Shown: positions 45,490-54,376, counted from the first letter of the stretch. The stretch is 64,000 bases of DNA from Anaeromyxobacter oryzae (GCF_023169945.1 NZ_AP025591.1:1572501-1636500), one strand, 5' to 3'. The notes: a model not told the origin generated them from the sequence alone. Numbers and translations are program-made.

Positions 45490-45504
45490 TCCCGCGCTCC
45501 TGCC

Positions 45505-45867
45505 TCATCCGTCACCGCTCCTTGAAGTCATCCGAGCGGAGCCCGTAGAGCTCGCGCCGGAGCTCCTGGTCTGCACGCGGAGGCGCCGCCGCTCGAGCGC
45601 TCGCGCGACGACCAGCAAGGCGTCGTCGGGGTCGAACGGCTTCTGCAGGTAGTCGTAGGCCCCCTGCTTCATCGCGTCGACGGCGTCCTGCACGCTCGCG
45701 TACGCCGTCATCATGATGGCCTCCGTGTCGGGCGCCCTCGACTTCACCGTCCTGGGCACCTCGAACCGGTCCACCCCTGGCATCCCGAGGTCGGTCACGA
45801 CGAGGTCGAACTCCAGCTTCAGCATGTTCTCCTTGTCGTCGACGACGAAGATGCGCGCCCGTTCCAT
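45505..45867 (-). pseudogene. response regulator remnant with internal deletion and frameshift
   Basis: It starts normally (ARIFVVDDKENMLKL) but jumps straight to EFDLVVTDLGMPG, so about 35 residues (helix 1 to strand 3) are missing. The rest of the receiver is intact through DYLQKPFDPDD. After RRLRVQTR the reading shifts: the +1 frame continues as ELRRELYGLRSDDFKER and ends at TGA 45514-45512. With both lesions the receiver cannot fold normally. It looks like the lost regulator of this island. Confidence 0.75.
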
Positions 45868-46144
45868 CTCAGACCCTCGCGGCGGTCGTGCTGACGTTCG
45901 CGGTGGGCCGCGGCGTCGTTCATGGCGCCGGCTTCGCGACGGCAGGGCCACTGCTGCGCATGGGCGGCGCCGCGTTGCGCTCTCACCTCCTCCTCACGGT
46001 CGTCCGGCGCCACGACGAACAGCCCGCGAAGCGCAGCCGCCTGCGTCGTGGCGAGGTCGAGCATCCGGAGGATGCGCGAGTGGATCGGCGTATGGTGAAG
46101 GGAGCGTAAGCGCCGCGAGGACATCGCAGCCCGTCCTCGGGCGG
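45868..46144. other. region without a recognisable gene
   Basis: Between the response regulator remnant and repeat copy C. A plus-strand frame around 45875-46000 (LAAVVLTFAVGRGVVHGAGF) is hydrophobic and could be debris of a membrane protein, but no intact gene is visible. Confidence 0.4.
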
Positions 46145-46213
46145 CTGAAGGGGAGCCAGCGCCGACCGACGACGGGCTGCGCGCTGCTGGACCGGGGGGT
46201 TTCCTCGCAGCGC

Positions 46214-46537
46214 TTACCGGCTGGCCGCGTCGCGCGCGGCCTCGTGATCCTTGCCCTGCATCATCGCGTCGACGTGCCTCCGGCCGCGCAGCGCCATCTT
46301 CTCGCCGTTGGCGGATGAGTGGGTCGCGTCCCAGGCGGCCTGGTGGTCCTTGCCCTTCATCATCTCCTCGGCGTGCCGCTGCGCATTCGCGGTGTTCTCC
46401 TCCACGTCCGCCGTGCGGGTGGTGCGCACGAGGGCGCGAGCCTCGTCCGTGCTGGAGGGAGTCGGACTCGCGTAGGCGACGCTGGTTCCGAGGGCGAGGA
46501 CGGCGGCGGCAAGCGAGATCGGGAGGCGGAATTTCAT
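46214..46537 (-). CDS. small secreted protein with M-x-G-K-D-H repeats (copy C)
   Basis: A 107-residue protein with about ten substitutions relative to the 38687 copy. The signal peptide (cut after VAYA) and both MM-x-GKDH units are kept, showing that both copies are under selection or recently duplicated. The mature product is probably periplasmic and may bind metal; direct evidence is lacking. Promoter and activator site are the same as in copy B. Confidence 0.8.
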   Translation of the reverse strand: MKFRLPISLAAAVLALGTSVAYASPTPSSTDEARALVRTTRTADVEENTANAQRHAEEMMKGKDHQAAWDATHSSANGEKMALRGRRHVDAMMQGKDHEAARDAASR

Positions 46538-46579
46538 GATCTTCTCTCTCCAGTGTGCTTCTGGTTTGCGCTCTCGATT

Positions 46580-46595
46580 TGCAGCGCCTGTGCCA
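46580..46595 (-). promoter_or_regulatory. sigma-54 promoter of copy C
   Basis: Minus strand TGGCACAGGCGCTGCA, identical to the site at 39053, with a similar distance to its gene. Confidence 0.75.
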
Positions 46596-46680
46596 CCACG
46601 GGCAGCGACGTCGGACGAAGGATTCGGCGCGAGTTTTCTTCGCGGCCGCCATTCATCGGACATTCCGGGGCCATCAGATC

Positions 46681-46697
46681 GTGACCGTCTTCGTCAC
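46681..46697. promoter_or_regulatory. upstream activator site GTGAC-N7-GTCAC (copy C)
   Basis: GTGACCGTCTTCGTCAC, 86 bases upstream of the sigma-54 promoter; one base different from the 39151 site. Confidence 0.65.
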
Positions 46698-47260
46698 GCT
46701 CCGCGCCCCGAGCAGGCGCGCACCGGCGCGCACGGCGGCGTTCCTCGTCAGCCTTCCTGGAGCGCGCGGACCGGATGTCGCGACCACGTCCTCGCAGGAC
46801 TCCGGTGGGTGCGGCCGCGAGCGCCGCGCACACCGGCCGTCCAGTGCCGGTTGAGGCGCAGCTGACCGAAGAAGAGCATCCACCTGCCGCTCGACCTCCG
46901 GCGCGAAGACCCGGCCTCCGCGCCGCCGTTCCAAGGAGGGGAACGGCTCCAAGACTCACCCGAGTCACGCGGGGGCCGGGCCCGAAGCCGAAGAGCAATC
47001 CCCGTGCCTTGCGTCCCTCCCCTGCTTTACGTCAGGTTGCGCGATCCGGGCTGGTACGCTTGATCACGGTGTGATGGCCCGCGTTACGATCTCCGGCCCT
47101 CCCGCTCCTCACGGCCGCACCGATGGCGTCGAACTCGCGAGCTCTTCGGCGACGCAGGATCTCGCTCGCTGCTGCGGGCTCCTTCACGCGGGCGACAGCG
47201 CCCCGATGAAGCCTGAGCGCGCCGCGCAGCGGGCATCTCTCTGGTGGCTCGCGAGCACCG
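46698..47260. other. gene-poor stretch, probable debris
   Basis: No intact gene. On the minus strand around 46852-46917 a short frame (WMLFFGQLRLNRHWTAGVRG) resembles a beta-barrel strand pair and may be a fragment of an outer-membrane protein. The rest is unassigned. Confidence 0.35.
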
Positions 47261-48088
47261 CTACCGCGGTGCCACGCGCGCGCCGTCCACGATCGAATCG
47301 GCCGGCTGCGTGATGACCGTGGCGTCCTCGACGAGACCGTTCGTGACCGCGGTCCACTCGCCGTCCGACGCTCCGATCTCGACCGGCACGAGGCGCGCAC
47401 GTCCCCCTTCGAGCTTGAACAGCGCCCATCGATCGCGATCCCGGAACAGCGCGGTTGCCGGAACGCGCAGGACGTCCTTGTCTTCTCGCACGACGACCGT
47501 GACATCGACGCGGTAGTCGTGGCCGAGCTCCGGCGGAGGCTGCTCCGCGAGATCGAGTACGACGTGGACCCGTTGTTCCTCGAGCCCGAGCGCGGACACC
47601 TTCGTGAAGGCGGCCGGCTCGATGGTTCGGACGCGGACCGCCAGCGGCTTGCCTCCCCACCCGGTGACGCGCCCCGTCGCGCCGACGCGGACCCTTGCGG
47701 CGTCGCTCGACAGCAGGTCGGCGACGACCTCCAGCCGGCTCACATCGCCCACCTCGACGAGGGGCGTTCCCGCGGCGACCGGTCCTGCGCTCTCCCGAAC
47801 GACCCGCAGGATGCGGCCGGGCACTGGCGAGATGACGATCGCAGCAGGTGCGGAGCCACGCCGCTCGCTGGTGGTGAGCGTCGCGAGCGCACGCGCGAGT
47901 TGTGCACCCGCCTCGCCGGACGCGGCACGAGCCGCCTCGAGGGCGCGGCGGCGGCGGGCGTGGGCGTCAGAGGTCAGCCCGATCCAGCGGCTCAGGGAGG
48001 CGCACGACCGCATGCGCGGTCGGTCCATTCGTCCGTGCTCGGGTGCGCTCCGTCTGGACGCGCAAACGGGACCGAGCCGGAATCGCAC
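47261..48088 (-). pseudogene. RND efflux periplasmic adaptor, 5'-truncated
   Basis: The homologous part (47261 to about 47995) covers the second half of the coiled coil (HARRRRALEAARAASGEAG), the lipoyl half (ISPVPGRILRVV, GTPLVEVGDVSRLEVVADL), beta-barrel and membrane-proximal domains (VLRVPATALF) of a HlyD/CusB-like adaptor. The signal peptide and first half (about 130 residues) are missing; upstream codons look random. No RND pump or TolC gene adjoins. It is most likely a remnant of a Cus/Czc-type efflux system. Confidence 0.7.
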
Positions 48089-48104
48089 CCCGGTCCGACG
48101 ATCT

Positions 48105-48650
48105 TCACGATCCGTGCTGCGGATGATCCATCATCCCGCATCCCTGCTGCTCCATGTGTTGCGCGTAACTGCGCACGGCGGACTGCAGCTTCTGCAGATC
48201 GGCGGGGTCGTTCGGCGTCACCTGGATCCTCGCGCCGTCGGGGAGATCCTCGACGGCCGCACGCGACGGCGGCGGCATGCCGCCCATCTCTTCCCCGCCC
48301 ATGCCGCCTCCCATCATCCCGCCCATCATCCCACCGTGCCCGGTCTCACCGGAGGCGTGCTGGCGATTGTGCATGTCCGCCATTGCGTGCACCCTCTCGC
48401 GGAGCGCGGCGGCCTGGTCTGGCGTCGTCGTGAACGTCAGCGCCTCGCCGGTGGCGGTGTCCGCGGCCGACACCTTCGTGCCAGGAACGCTCATCGGGCA
48501 CATGCCTGCCATCCCGCCACCCATCGCGGCGCCGGCGGACGGCGGAGCGGTCGCGGCGGGCTCGGGCGTTGCCGCGGACGCGGCGTGCCCTGCCATGCAA
48601 GCGGTGCCCGTGAGCGCGAAGACGACGGTGGCCAGGAGCGATCGAGTCAT
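48105..48650 (-). CDS. Met/Gly-rich secreted, probable copper-binding protein
   Basis: A 181-residue protein with a signal peptide (residues 1-24) and a Cys at the cleavage area (TACMAGHA) that could be a lipobox. Central Met/Gly runs (GGGMAGMCPM and HGGMMGGMMGGGMGGEEMGGM) and the C-terminal MEQQGCGMMDHPQHG suit Cu(I) binding in the periplasm. It precedes the broken adaptor gene and was probably the first gene of that efflux operon. Confidence 0.75.
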   Translation of the reverse strand: MTRSLLATVVFALTGTACMAGHAASAATPEPAATAPPSAGAAMGGGMAGMCPMSVPGTKVSAADTATGEALTFTTTPDQAAALRERVHAMADMHNRQHASGETGHGGMMGGMMGGGMGGEEMGGMPPPSRAAVEDLPDGARIQVTPNDPADLQKLQSAVRSYAQHMEQQGCGMMDHPQHGS

Positions 48651-48858
48651 GGGTTGCCTGTCCTTTCGTGCGTGAGAGGCGCAGTCTGCGCTCGCGACGT
48701 CATCCCGCGGCTGCCCGAGAGGGTGAACGACCCGTCCGCGTTTCGCACGCTGGTCGCGGTCGGGCCTTCGCCAGGCATTCGATGACGAGGCGTCGCGCCG
48801 TCCATCACGAAGGAAGACTCATGACGCCGGCGCGGAGATGTGTTTTCCTGCGCGGCCC

Positions 48859-49431
48859 ATGAGAGTCGTCGCATTCAACGCCAGCTCCCGGAAGGACGGC
48901 AACACCGCGATCCTGCTCCGCCGCGTCCTCGACGAGCTCGAGCGCGAGGACATCGCCGCCGAGGTGGTGAACATCGGTGGCCAGCCGCTCCGCGGCTGCA
49001 CCGGTTGTCGCCGGTGCCGGACGCTGCAGGACGGGCGCTGCTCGAGGGACGACGATCTCGTCAACGCGTGCATCGAGAAGATGCGCGCGGCCGACGGGAT
49101 CCTGCTCGGCTCACCGACCTACTTCTCCGACGTGACCACGGAGATGAAGGCGCTCATCGACCGCTGCGGCTTCGTCGCGAAGTCGAACGGTGACCTGTTC
49201 CGCCGCAAGGTCGGCGCCGCGGTGGTCGCGGTCCGGCGCGCCGGCTCGATCCACGCCTTCGACACGATGAACCACTTCTTCACGATCAATCAGATGATCG
49301 TGCCCGGCTCGTCGTACTGGAACGTCGGCGTGGGCCTCGAGAAGGGGGACGTGGAGAAGGACGAGGAGGGGCTCCGGACGATGAAGGTGCTTGGTGAGAA
49401 CATGGCGTGGCTGCTGAAGAAGGTCCGCTGA
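48859..49431 (+). CDS. flavodoxin-fold NAD(P)H-dependent FMN/iron-sulfur flavoprotein
   Basis: A 190-residue protein. FMN phosphate loop [12 protein letters not shown] near the N-terminus, a Cys cluster CTGCRRC-x7-C ([16 protein letters not shown]) typical of iron-sulfur flavoproteins, and the second flavin loop [19 protein letters not shown]. It probably reduces quinone-like or metal compounds in the cytoplasm. The start at 48859 is set by alignment of the N-terminal strand; an in-frame ATG 21 bases upstream is possible. Confidence 0.82.
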   Translation: MRVVAFNASSRKDGNTAILLRRVLDELEREDIAAEVVNIGGQPLRGCTGCRRCRTLQDGRCSRDDDLVNACIEKMRAADGILLGSPTYFSDVTTEMKALIDRCGFVAKSNGDLFRRKVGAAVVAVRRAGSIHAFDTMNHFFTINQMIVPGSSYWNVGVGLEKGDVEKDEEGLRTMKVLGENMAWLLKKVR

Positions 49432-49496
49432 CGAGAGCCAGGCCCCGCTCCATGCGTGGTTGGCGCTCACCTTCCTCGCGATCGTCGAGAACCGCT

Positions 49497-49640
49497 TCAC
49501 AGCGGACCGCAACCCAGTCCAGGACCCGACCGGACATGTAAGGCAGCGCGGCTTTGACGGAACAGGCGCTCGAATGCCTCCGCGTCGCCCGCCACGTTGT
49601 CCTCCGTCAGGGCCTCCTCGTCCGCACGTGCGCGCTGCGA
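49497..49640 (-). pseudogene. possible ECF sigma factor N-terminal remnant
   Basis: A minus-strand frame reads [21 protein letters not shown] before ending at a stop. The [10 protein letters not shown] part resembles region 1.2/2.1 of ECF sigma factors. No downstream sigma domains follow, so if real it is a fragment. Confidence 0.25.
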
Positions 49641-49705
49641 GGACCCTCGCGCCCAACTGTCTTGGCGCGCGGCACGTATCCAGAGCATCTACGAGACGTG
49701 ACGCC

Positions 49706-50311
49706 ATGAGCGCGCGGTACTCGGGTAGGGCGCGTGGGGTGGTCCTCGGGGCGGCTTGCCTCCTGGGCATCGCTCACGCGGGCGGCGCCGAGGTCCAGCC
49801 CGGCGAGCGCTCGGCTGGAGCGCAGGAGACGGCGCGTATGCCGACCTTCGAGAAGCCGTCCGACGACGAGCTGCGTACGCGGCTCACGCGGGAGCAGTAC
49901 CAGGTCACGCAGCACGAGGGCACCGAGCCGCCGTTCCGGAATGCGTACTGGGACGAGCACCGGACCGGGATCTACGTGGACGTCGTCTCGGGGGAGCCAC
50001 TCTTCAGCTCGCTCGACAAGTTCGAGTCCGGCACCGGCTGGCCGAGCTTCACTCGACCGATCGCTCCCTCTGCGATCACGACGCGCAAGGATCACCTCCT
50101 GTTCATCCCGCGCACGGAGGTCCGCTCCAGCGTCGCGGACTCGCACCTCGGGCACGTGTTCGACGATGGGCCGCCGCCCACCGGGCTGCGGTACTGCATC
50201 AACTCGGCCGCCCTGAGGTTCGTCCCGGTCGAGCGGCTCGCCGCGGAGGGCTACGGCGAGTACCTGAAGCTCTTCCAGACGACCGCGCAGGATGGGAGGG
50301 CGTACCCTTGA
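49706..50311 (+). CDS. msrB: peptide-methionine (R)-S-oxide reductase, exported
   Basis: A 201-residue protein: signal peptide (residues 1-25, cut near HAGGA), then a full MsrB domain. [11 protein letters not shown] and [28 protein letters not shown] are diagnostic; the catalytic Cys is in RYCINSA. The structural Zn cysteine pairs of many MsrB enzymes are absent ([18 protein letters not shown]). It repairs R-methionine sulfoxide in periplasmic proteins. Its stop overlaps the TTG start of msrA (TTGA), so the two repair enzymes are made together. Confidence 0.93.
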   Translation: MSARYSGRARGVVLGAACLLGIAHAGGAEVQPGERSAGAQETARMPTFEKPSDDELRTRLTREQYQVTQHEGTEPPFRNAYWDEHRTGIYVDVVSGEPLFSSLDKFESGTGWPSFTRPIAPSAITTRKDHLLFIPRTEVRSSVADSHLGHVFDDGPPPTGLRYCINSAALRFVPVERLAAEGYGEYLKLFQTTAQDGRAYP

Positions 50312-50964
50312 AGCCGGCGCTGCTCCTCGCCGCCCTCGCGATCGCGGGCGTTTCCATCGTGAAGGTCGTCTCGCAGCCCAGACCGGGGGGCGCGGGCGGC
50401 GACGTGATCGGAAACCCGAGCGTCGGGACGCGACCGGGCAACGTCGGCCAGGGCACGCCGCTCGTCCCGTCGGCCGGTCGCGAGCTCGCGGTCTTCGCTC
50501 AGGGCTGCTTCTGGGGCGTCGAGGAGCGCTTCCGGAGGGTGCCGGGCGTCGTCGCGACCGCGGTGGGCTACACGGGCGGAAGAGAGAAGGACCCGACGTA
50601 CGAGACGGTGAGCGCACACCGGACCGGACACGCCGAGGCCGTACTCGTCGAGTTCGATCCGGCCCAGGTGACGTACGCCGAGCTGCTCCGGGTCTTCTGG
50701 GAGACGCACGACTCGACGTCGGGCGACCGGCAGGGACCGGATCGCGGGCACCAGTACCGCTCCGCGATCTTCACGTTCGGGCCGGAGCAGCAGGCGGCGG
50801 CGCTCGCCTCCCGCGACGCCGAACAGGCCCGCCTCGCGGACCGGATCACGACGGAGATCGCTCCAGCCGGCCCGTTCTGGATCGCGGAGAGCTATCACCA
50901 GCAGTGGGACGAGCGGCATGGGTACCGGTCCTGCCCGGCTCCGCATCGCCCGCGCGCGAGGTGA
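50308..50964 (+). CDS. msrA: peptide-methionine (S)-S-oxide reductase, exported
   Basis: A 218-residue enzyme. A hydrophobic signal/anchor (residues 3-20) and a Gly/Pro linker precede the MsrA domain with the catalytic motif [11 protein letters not shown] and the HTEAV-like [12 protein letters not shown], then [13 protein letters not shown]. Start TTG at 50308 overlaps the msrB stop; GGGAGG lies 8 bases upstream. Its substrates are S-methionine sulfoxides in the periplasm. Adjacency to the copper island fits oxidative damage by copper. Confidence 0.92.
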   Translation: MKPALLLAALAIAGVSIVKVVSQPRPGGAGGDVIGNPSVGTRPGNVGQGTPLVPSAGRELAVFAQGCFWGVEERFRRVPGVVATAVGYTGGREKDPTYETVSAHRTGHAEAVLVEFDPAQVTYAELLRVFWETHDSTSGDRQGPDRGHQYRSAIFTFGPEQQAAALASRDAEQARLADRITTEIAPAGPFWIAESYHQQWDERHGYRSCPAPHRPRAR

Positions 50965-50983
50965 GCGGTGGTGGAAGCAGTGG

Positions 50984-51029
50984 CGACCGGGGTCCTGAGC
51001 CCTGCTCGGTGCTCAGGGCCACCGCGGTC
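50984..51029. terminator. hairpin after the msrBA operon
   Basis: GGTCCTGAGC (50991-51000) pairs with GCTCAGGGCC (51011-51020) through a 10-base loop, and CGACCG/CGGTCG extend the stem outside a small bulge. It starts about 20 bases after the msrA stop. Confidence 0.5.
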
Positions 51030-51086
51030 GGGAACGAGACCTCCGGACGGTGTACGTCTTCCCGGCTGCCGGAACGGGAGCGAAAG

Positions 51087-51767
51087 ATGCCGTCCCATCA
51101 CTTCATCCCAGGCGCGAGGTTCCGGTTCCTCACCCCGTCGTACGATCGCCTGAGCCGCCTCATGGGCTTCGGCGAGCGCTTCCGCGCGTTCGAGCTGCGC
51201 GCGCTCGGCGCGCTCGACGGCAAGCGAGTGCTCGACGTGGGCTGCGGAACCGGCGCGCTGCTGGCCGAGCTCCGTGAGGCGAAGCCGGCGCGCCTCGTGG
51301 GAATCGATCCCGATCCGGCCATGCTCGCCCAGGCCGAACCGAAGCTCCGGGCTGCGGGCGTGACGGCCGAGCTCCTGCGCGGCTCGGCGGACGCGCTGCC
51401 TTTCCCGGACGGCTCCTTCGATGTCGTCGTGTCGAGCCTCATGTTCCACCACCTCGACGGCCCGACGAAGCGGGCGGCGCTCCGGGAATGGCGCCGCGCG
51501 CTCGCGCCCCGCGGCGCGCTCGTCCTCGTGGACTTCGGCGCCCCGCGGAACGCGATGCTGCGCGCCGTTCTCTGGCCGCTCGGCCTCTTCGAGCACGTCG
51601 CGGAGAACATGCGCGGCCGCCTCCCGGCGCTCCTCGAGGAGGCCGGCTTCACGTGCAGCGAGGTCGGCCGGTACGGCGGCGTCGTCGTGGCGCTCGCCGC
51701 GACGCCTCGGACGCTCACCGCGCCTGGAGCGCGGCCAGCCGGCTCGCGGCTCGGCGCGCCCAGGTAG
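51087..51767 (+). CDS. class I SAM-dependent methyltransferase
   Basis: A 226-residue methyltransferase. Motif I is VLDVGCGTGALLAEL (residues about 49-63), the acidic residue of motif II is GIDPDPAML, and motif III-IV segments are ADALPFPDGSFDVVVSSLMFHHL. The C-terminal part (WPLGLFEHVAENMRGRLPALLEEAGF) resembles phosphatidylethanolamine- or ubiquinone-type enzymes. No specific substrate can be assigned and no pathway partners adjoin. Confidence 0.85.
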   Translation: MPSHHFIPGARFRFLTPSYDRLSRLMGFGERFRAFELRALGALDGKRVLDVGCGTGALLAELREAKPARLVGIDPDPAMLAQAEPKLRAAGVTAELLRGSADALPFPDGSFDVVVSSLMFHHLDGPTKRAALREWRRALAPRGALVLVDFGAPRNAMLRAVLWPLGLFEHVAENMRGRLPALLEEAGFTCSEVGRYGGVVVALAATPRTLTAPGARPAGSRLGAPR

Positions 51768-51947
51768 CTCGCAGGCTCACGAGGCCGCCGAGCGCAACGA
51801 TGATCCCTCGTCGGGCGACCCGGCCTGAGGCGTCGGCCCCTCGGGGCCCCGATCCCGATTGGATACCGAGGTCGTCGCTGGCCGTTCTCCCGTCGCGCGG
51901 CGGCCCCGGCACGATAACGAGGAAAGACAGGGAAACGGAGGCTGGCC

Positions 51948-52433
51948 ATGCCCGAGACCACGAAGGTGACGCAGGGCTTCCTCGACGGCCATGCGGCGCT
52001 GAGGAAGCAGCTCGAGATTCACAAGGCCGGAGTCGGAGGCCTGCATGGCGCGTCTCGAGAGGCGGCGAGAGTCACGATGGATCGCGCGGTGCTGTTCCTC
52101 GACGAGGAGATCAGGCCGCACGCGAGCTGGGAGGAAGTGAAGTTCTATCCGCTGCTGGACTCGATGGTCGGCGGCCGCGCGCCCTTCACCGCCACCATGC
52201 GCCACGAGCACGCGATCATCGACCGCTGGATCGAGGATCTCGCCGTCAATGCCGGGTCCACCGCTCCCGATGTGGTCTGGTTCGCGCGCAGCGCCGACCG
52301 GCTGTTCGGGCTCATCGAGGCGCACTTCGAGGAAGAGGAGGCGGTGCTGCTCCCGATCCTCGAGCGCCGCTACGAGACCGCCGACGACTTCGAGCGGGCG
52401 GTTGGCGGCGAGATCCACGCGCACTCCCACTGA
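51948..52433 (+). CDS. hemerythrin HHE-domain protein
   Basis: A 161-residue four-helix protein. Candidate iron ligands are visible as H...E pairs: DGHAALRKQLEIH, RPHASWEEVKFYP, MRHEHAIIDRWIED and EAHFEEEEAVLLP. The family binds a di-iron centre, often for O2 or NO sensing or iron storage. It stands in the same orientation as the preceding methyltransferase but 180 bases away. Confidence 0.85.
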   Translation: MPETTKVTQGFLDGHAALRKQLEIHKAGVGGLHGASREAARVTMDRAVLFLDEEIRPHASWEEVKFYPLLDSMVGGRAPFTATMRHEHAIIDRWIEDLAVNAGSTAPDVVWFARSADRLFGLIEAHFEEEEAVLLPILERRYETADDFERAVGGEIHAHSH

Positions 52434-52518
52434 GCGGGCCCGTCCTTCCCCGGTCGTGCACCAGCGAACCTTCGGCGGAAGGTGCCTACTCGCCAACGGC
52501 CGCACCGGGAGGAATGGC

Positions 52519-53562
52519 ATGAGACGCCCTGGAGAGACCGCGCCGTTCCGTGGCCCGCGGGGCCAGCCCGTGCCGGGCAGCATCGCCGAGATCCGCTACC
52601 TCCGCCTGGGCGGGCTCGATCAGTGGGTGATGATCCGTGGCGAGAGCGTCACGAATCCGCCGCTGATCCTCCTGCATGGGGGGCCCGGCCTGAGCGAGAC
52701 GGCGCTCTTCCGCCACTTCAACGCGGCGCTCGAGAAGACCTTCACCGTCGTCTACTGGGATCAGCGCGGCGCCGCGAAGTCGTTCGACCGCGGGATCCCC
52801 AGGTCCTCGATGACGGTTGAGCAGTTCATCAGCGACCTCGACGAACTGGTCGAGGCCGTGCGCGCCCGCGTCGGGCACGAGCGGGTCGCCATCTTCGGGC
52901 ATTCCTGGGGGTCGGCGCTCGGCGTGCTCTACGCCGGACGCTTCCCGGAGAAGGTGGCCGCCTACGCCGGGAGCGGACAGATCGGTGACTGGGCGGCAGG
53001 CGAGGCGCTGTCGTACGCGTTCGTGCTCGCGGAGGCGCAGCGTCGCGACGACCGCAAGGCGTTGAAGGCGCTCCGCGCGATCGGCCCGCCGCCTCACGAC
53101 GCCAGGAGACTGTGGACGCAGCGCACGTGGCTGCAGCGCGTCGAGGGAGACCTGACCGCGAGGGCCCTCTGGAAGTTCGGTCGCGTCCTCCTCGGTGCGC
53201 CGGAATCCTCCATCCTCGACCTGCCCGGCCTCGTGCGAGGCTTCCGCTTCTCGCTCGACGCCATGTGGGCCGAGGTCTCGGCGCTGAACCTCCTGGAGCG
53301 GGCTCCCGCGTTGCAGATGCCCGTGTTCTTTCTCCTCGGGCGCCACGATCACTGGGTGCCACCCGAGACCAGCGTCGCCTACTTCGAGGCGCTGACCGCG
53401 CCCTCCAAGGGACTCGTGTGGTTCGAGGCGTCCAAGCACGAGCCGTTCGTCGACGAGCCGGCGAAATTCAATGCAGCGATGGTGGAGCTGGTGCGGCCAA
53501 TCCTCGCCGGCATTCCGCGCCCGCCCGTGCCCTCCGGGCAGGCCGCTCACGCGGCCTCCTGA
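52519..53562 (+). CDS. alpha/beta hydrolase, proline iminopeptidase-like
   Basis: A 347-residue hydrolase. Oxyanion segment LLHGGPGLSE, DQRGAAKS strand, nucleophile elbow GHSWGSALG (Ser about 135), acid in LLGRHDHWVP and catalytic His in EPFVDEP region. HGGPG and GHSWG fit the prolyl iminopeptidase/epoxide hydrolase branch. The long cap region (residues about 155-260) is helical. GGGAGGA lies before the ATG. Substrate unknown. Confidence 0.85.
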   Translation: MRRPGETAPFRGPRGQPVPGSIAEIRYLRLGGLDQWVMIRGESVTNPPLILLHGGPGLSETALFRHFNAALEKTFTVVYWDQRGAAKSFDRGIPRSSMTVEQFISDLDELVEAVRARVGHERVAIFGHSWGSALGVLYAGRFPEKVAAYAGSGQIGDWAAGEALSYAFVLAEAQRRDDRKALKALRAIGPPPHDARRLWTQRTWLQRVEGDLTARALWKFGRVLLGAPESSILDLPGLVRGFRFSLDAMWAEVSALNLLERAPALQMPVFFLLGRHDHWVPPETSVAYFEALTAPSKGLVWFEASKHEPFVDEPAKFNAAMVELVRPILAGIPRPPVPSGQAAHAAS

Positions 53563-53850
53563 TCTCGACGCACCGGTTCGACGCGCGACGACCGCGCGCC
53601 GAACCGTGGCAGCGCCGCGGCCGGTCACGTGTTCGGGTGGCGCGGCCCCCCTCGTGGCCAGGGGCCCGACGGCAGGTCGCGTGCCCGTCTCCTCCACGAG
53701 GTTCCGGCCGGGCGCCACTTCTGCGCCGCTCGGTGGAAGGCCCGGGCGAGGACGCGCGGTCGATGTTCAACGACCTCCGGCGAGAGCCTGGCCCATCGAA
53801 GCCCCCCGCTCCACGCCCACAGCGCTTAGTCGAGGCTGACGAGGACCGTC

Positions 53851-54348
53851 ATGGACGATCGCCGCATCGAGCTGCTCCAGTGCACGCCCATCTTCGGCGC
53901 GATCCAGGCGCGGGCGCTGGAGGTTCTCCTGGGGGGCACCGTGAACGTGGAGGTTCCGGCCGGCGCTCATTTCTTCCACGAGGGAGAGGCCGCGAACGCG
54001 ATGTTCGTCCTGGAGTCGGGCCGAGTGGCGGTGGTGAAGCGCTGGGAAGGAGTCGACCACCACCTCCGCGATCTGAACGCCGGCGATTGCTTCGGCGAGA
54101 TGGCGCTGATCGACATGTCCCCGCGCAGCGCGTCGGTGATTGCGCTCGAGGACTGCTCGGCCATCCGCTTGACGAACGCGGACCTCTTCCGTGTTTACCA
54201 GGCCGATCTGGAGCAGTTCGCGCTCATCCAGATGAACATCGCGAGGGAGCTGAGCCGGCGTCTGCGCATCGCCAACGAGCGCTTGTTCGTCGTCGACCTG
54301 GAGCCGCGGAGCCGCGGTGAACCCGAGGCGGGCTTCACGAATACCTGA
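53851..54348 (+). CDS. cyclic nucleotide-binding domain protein
   Basis: A 165-residue protein consisting almost only of a cNMP-binding fold: HFFHEGEAANAMFVLESGRVAVVKR and the phosphate-binding cassette DCFGEMALIDMSPRSASVIAL. The ligand Arg and Glu are present. There is no DNA-binding HTH after the C-helix, so it is probably a sensor subunit interacting with another protein. Confidence 0.85.
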   Translation: MDDRRIELLQCTPIFGAIQARALEVLLGGTVNVEVPAGAHFFHEGEAANAMFVLESGRVAVVKRWEGVDHHLRDLNAGDCFGEMALIDMSPRSASVIALEDCSAIRLTNADLFRVYQADLEQFALIQMNIARELSRRLRIANERLFVVDLEPRSRGEPEAGFTNT

Positions 54349-54351
54349 CGT

Positions 54352-54376
54352 TGGCCTGGGCCAAGGCCCCAAAGGC
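54352..54376. terminator. hairpin between convergent genes
   Basis: TGGGCC and GGCCCCA inner arms, with GGCCT/AGGCC outside, form a compact stem directly after the cNMP gene and opposite the end of the oxidoreductase gene at 54469. Confidence 0.4.

Larger units (their letters stand above)
46145..46697. repeat. dispersed repeat, copy C (gene plus promoter)
   Basis: Matches 38619-39167 nearly throughout, including 3' flank, coding region, sigma-54 promoter and upstream activator site. The main differences are in the 3' flank (46190-46210) and a few bases in the spacer. Confidence 0.85.

Noticed and set aside
45875..46110. Plus-strand hydrophobic frame as a membrane protein gene
   Set aside because: No start with a ribosome binding site, no family resemblance, and the C-terminal half is strongly basic and random-looking.
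46674..46952. Minus-strand 92-codon frame between copy C and the adaptor remnant
   Set aside because: No recognisable domain; alternative frames are equally open.
49460..49705. N-terminal extension of MsrB
   Set aside because: The ATG at 49706 directly precedes a good signal peptide; the extension would bury it and is Arg/Pro-rich.
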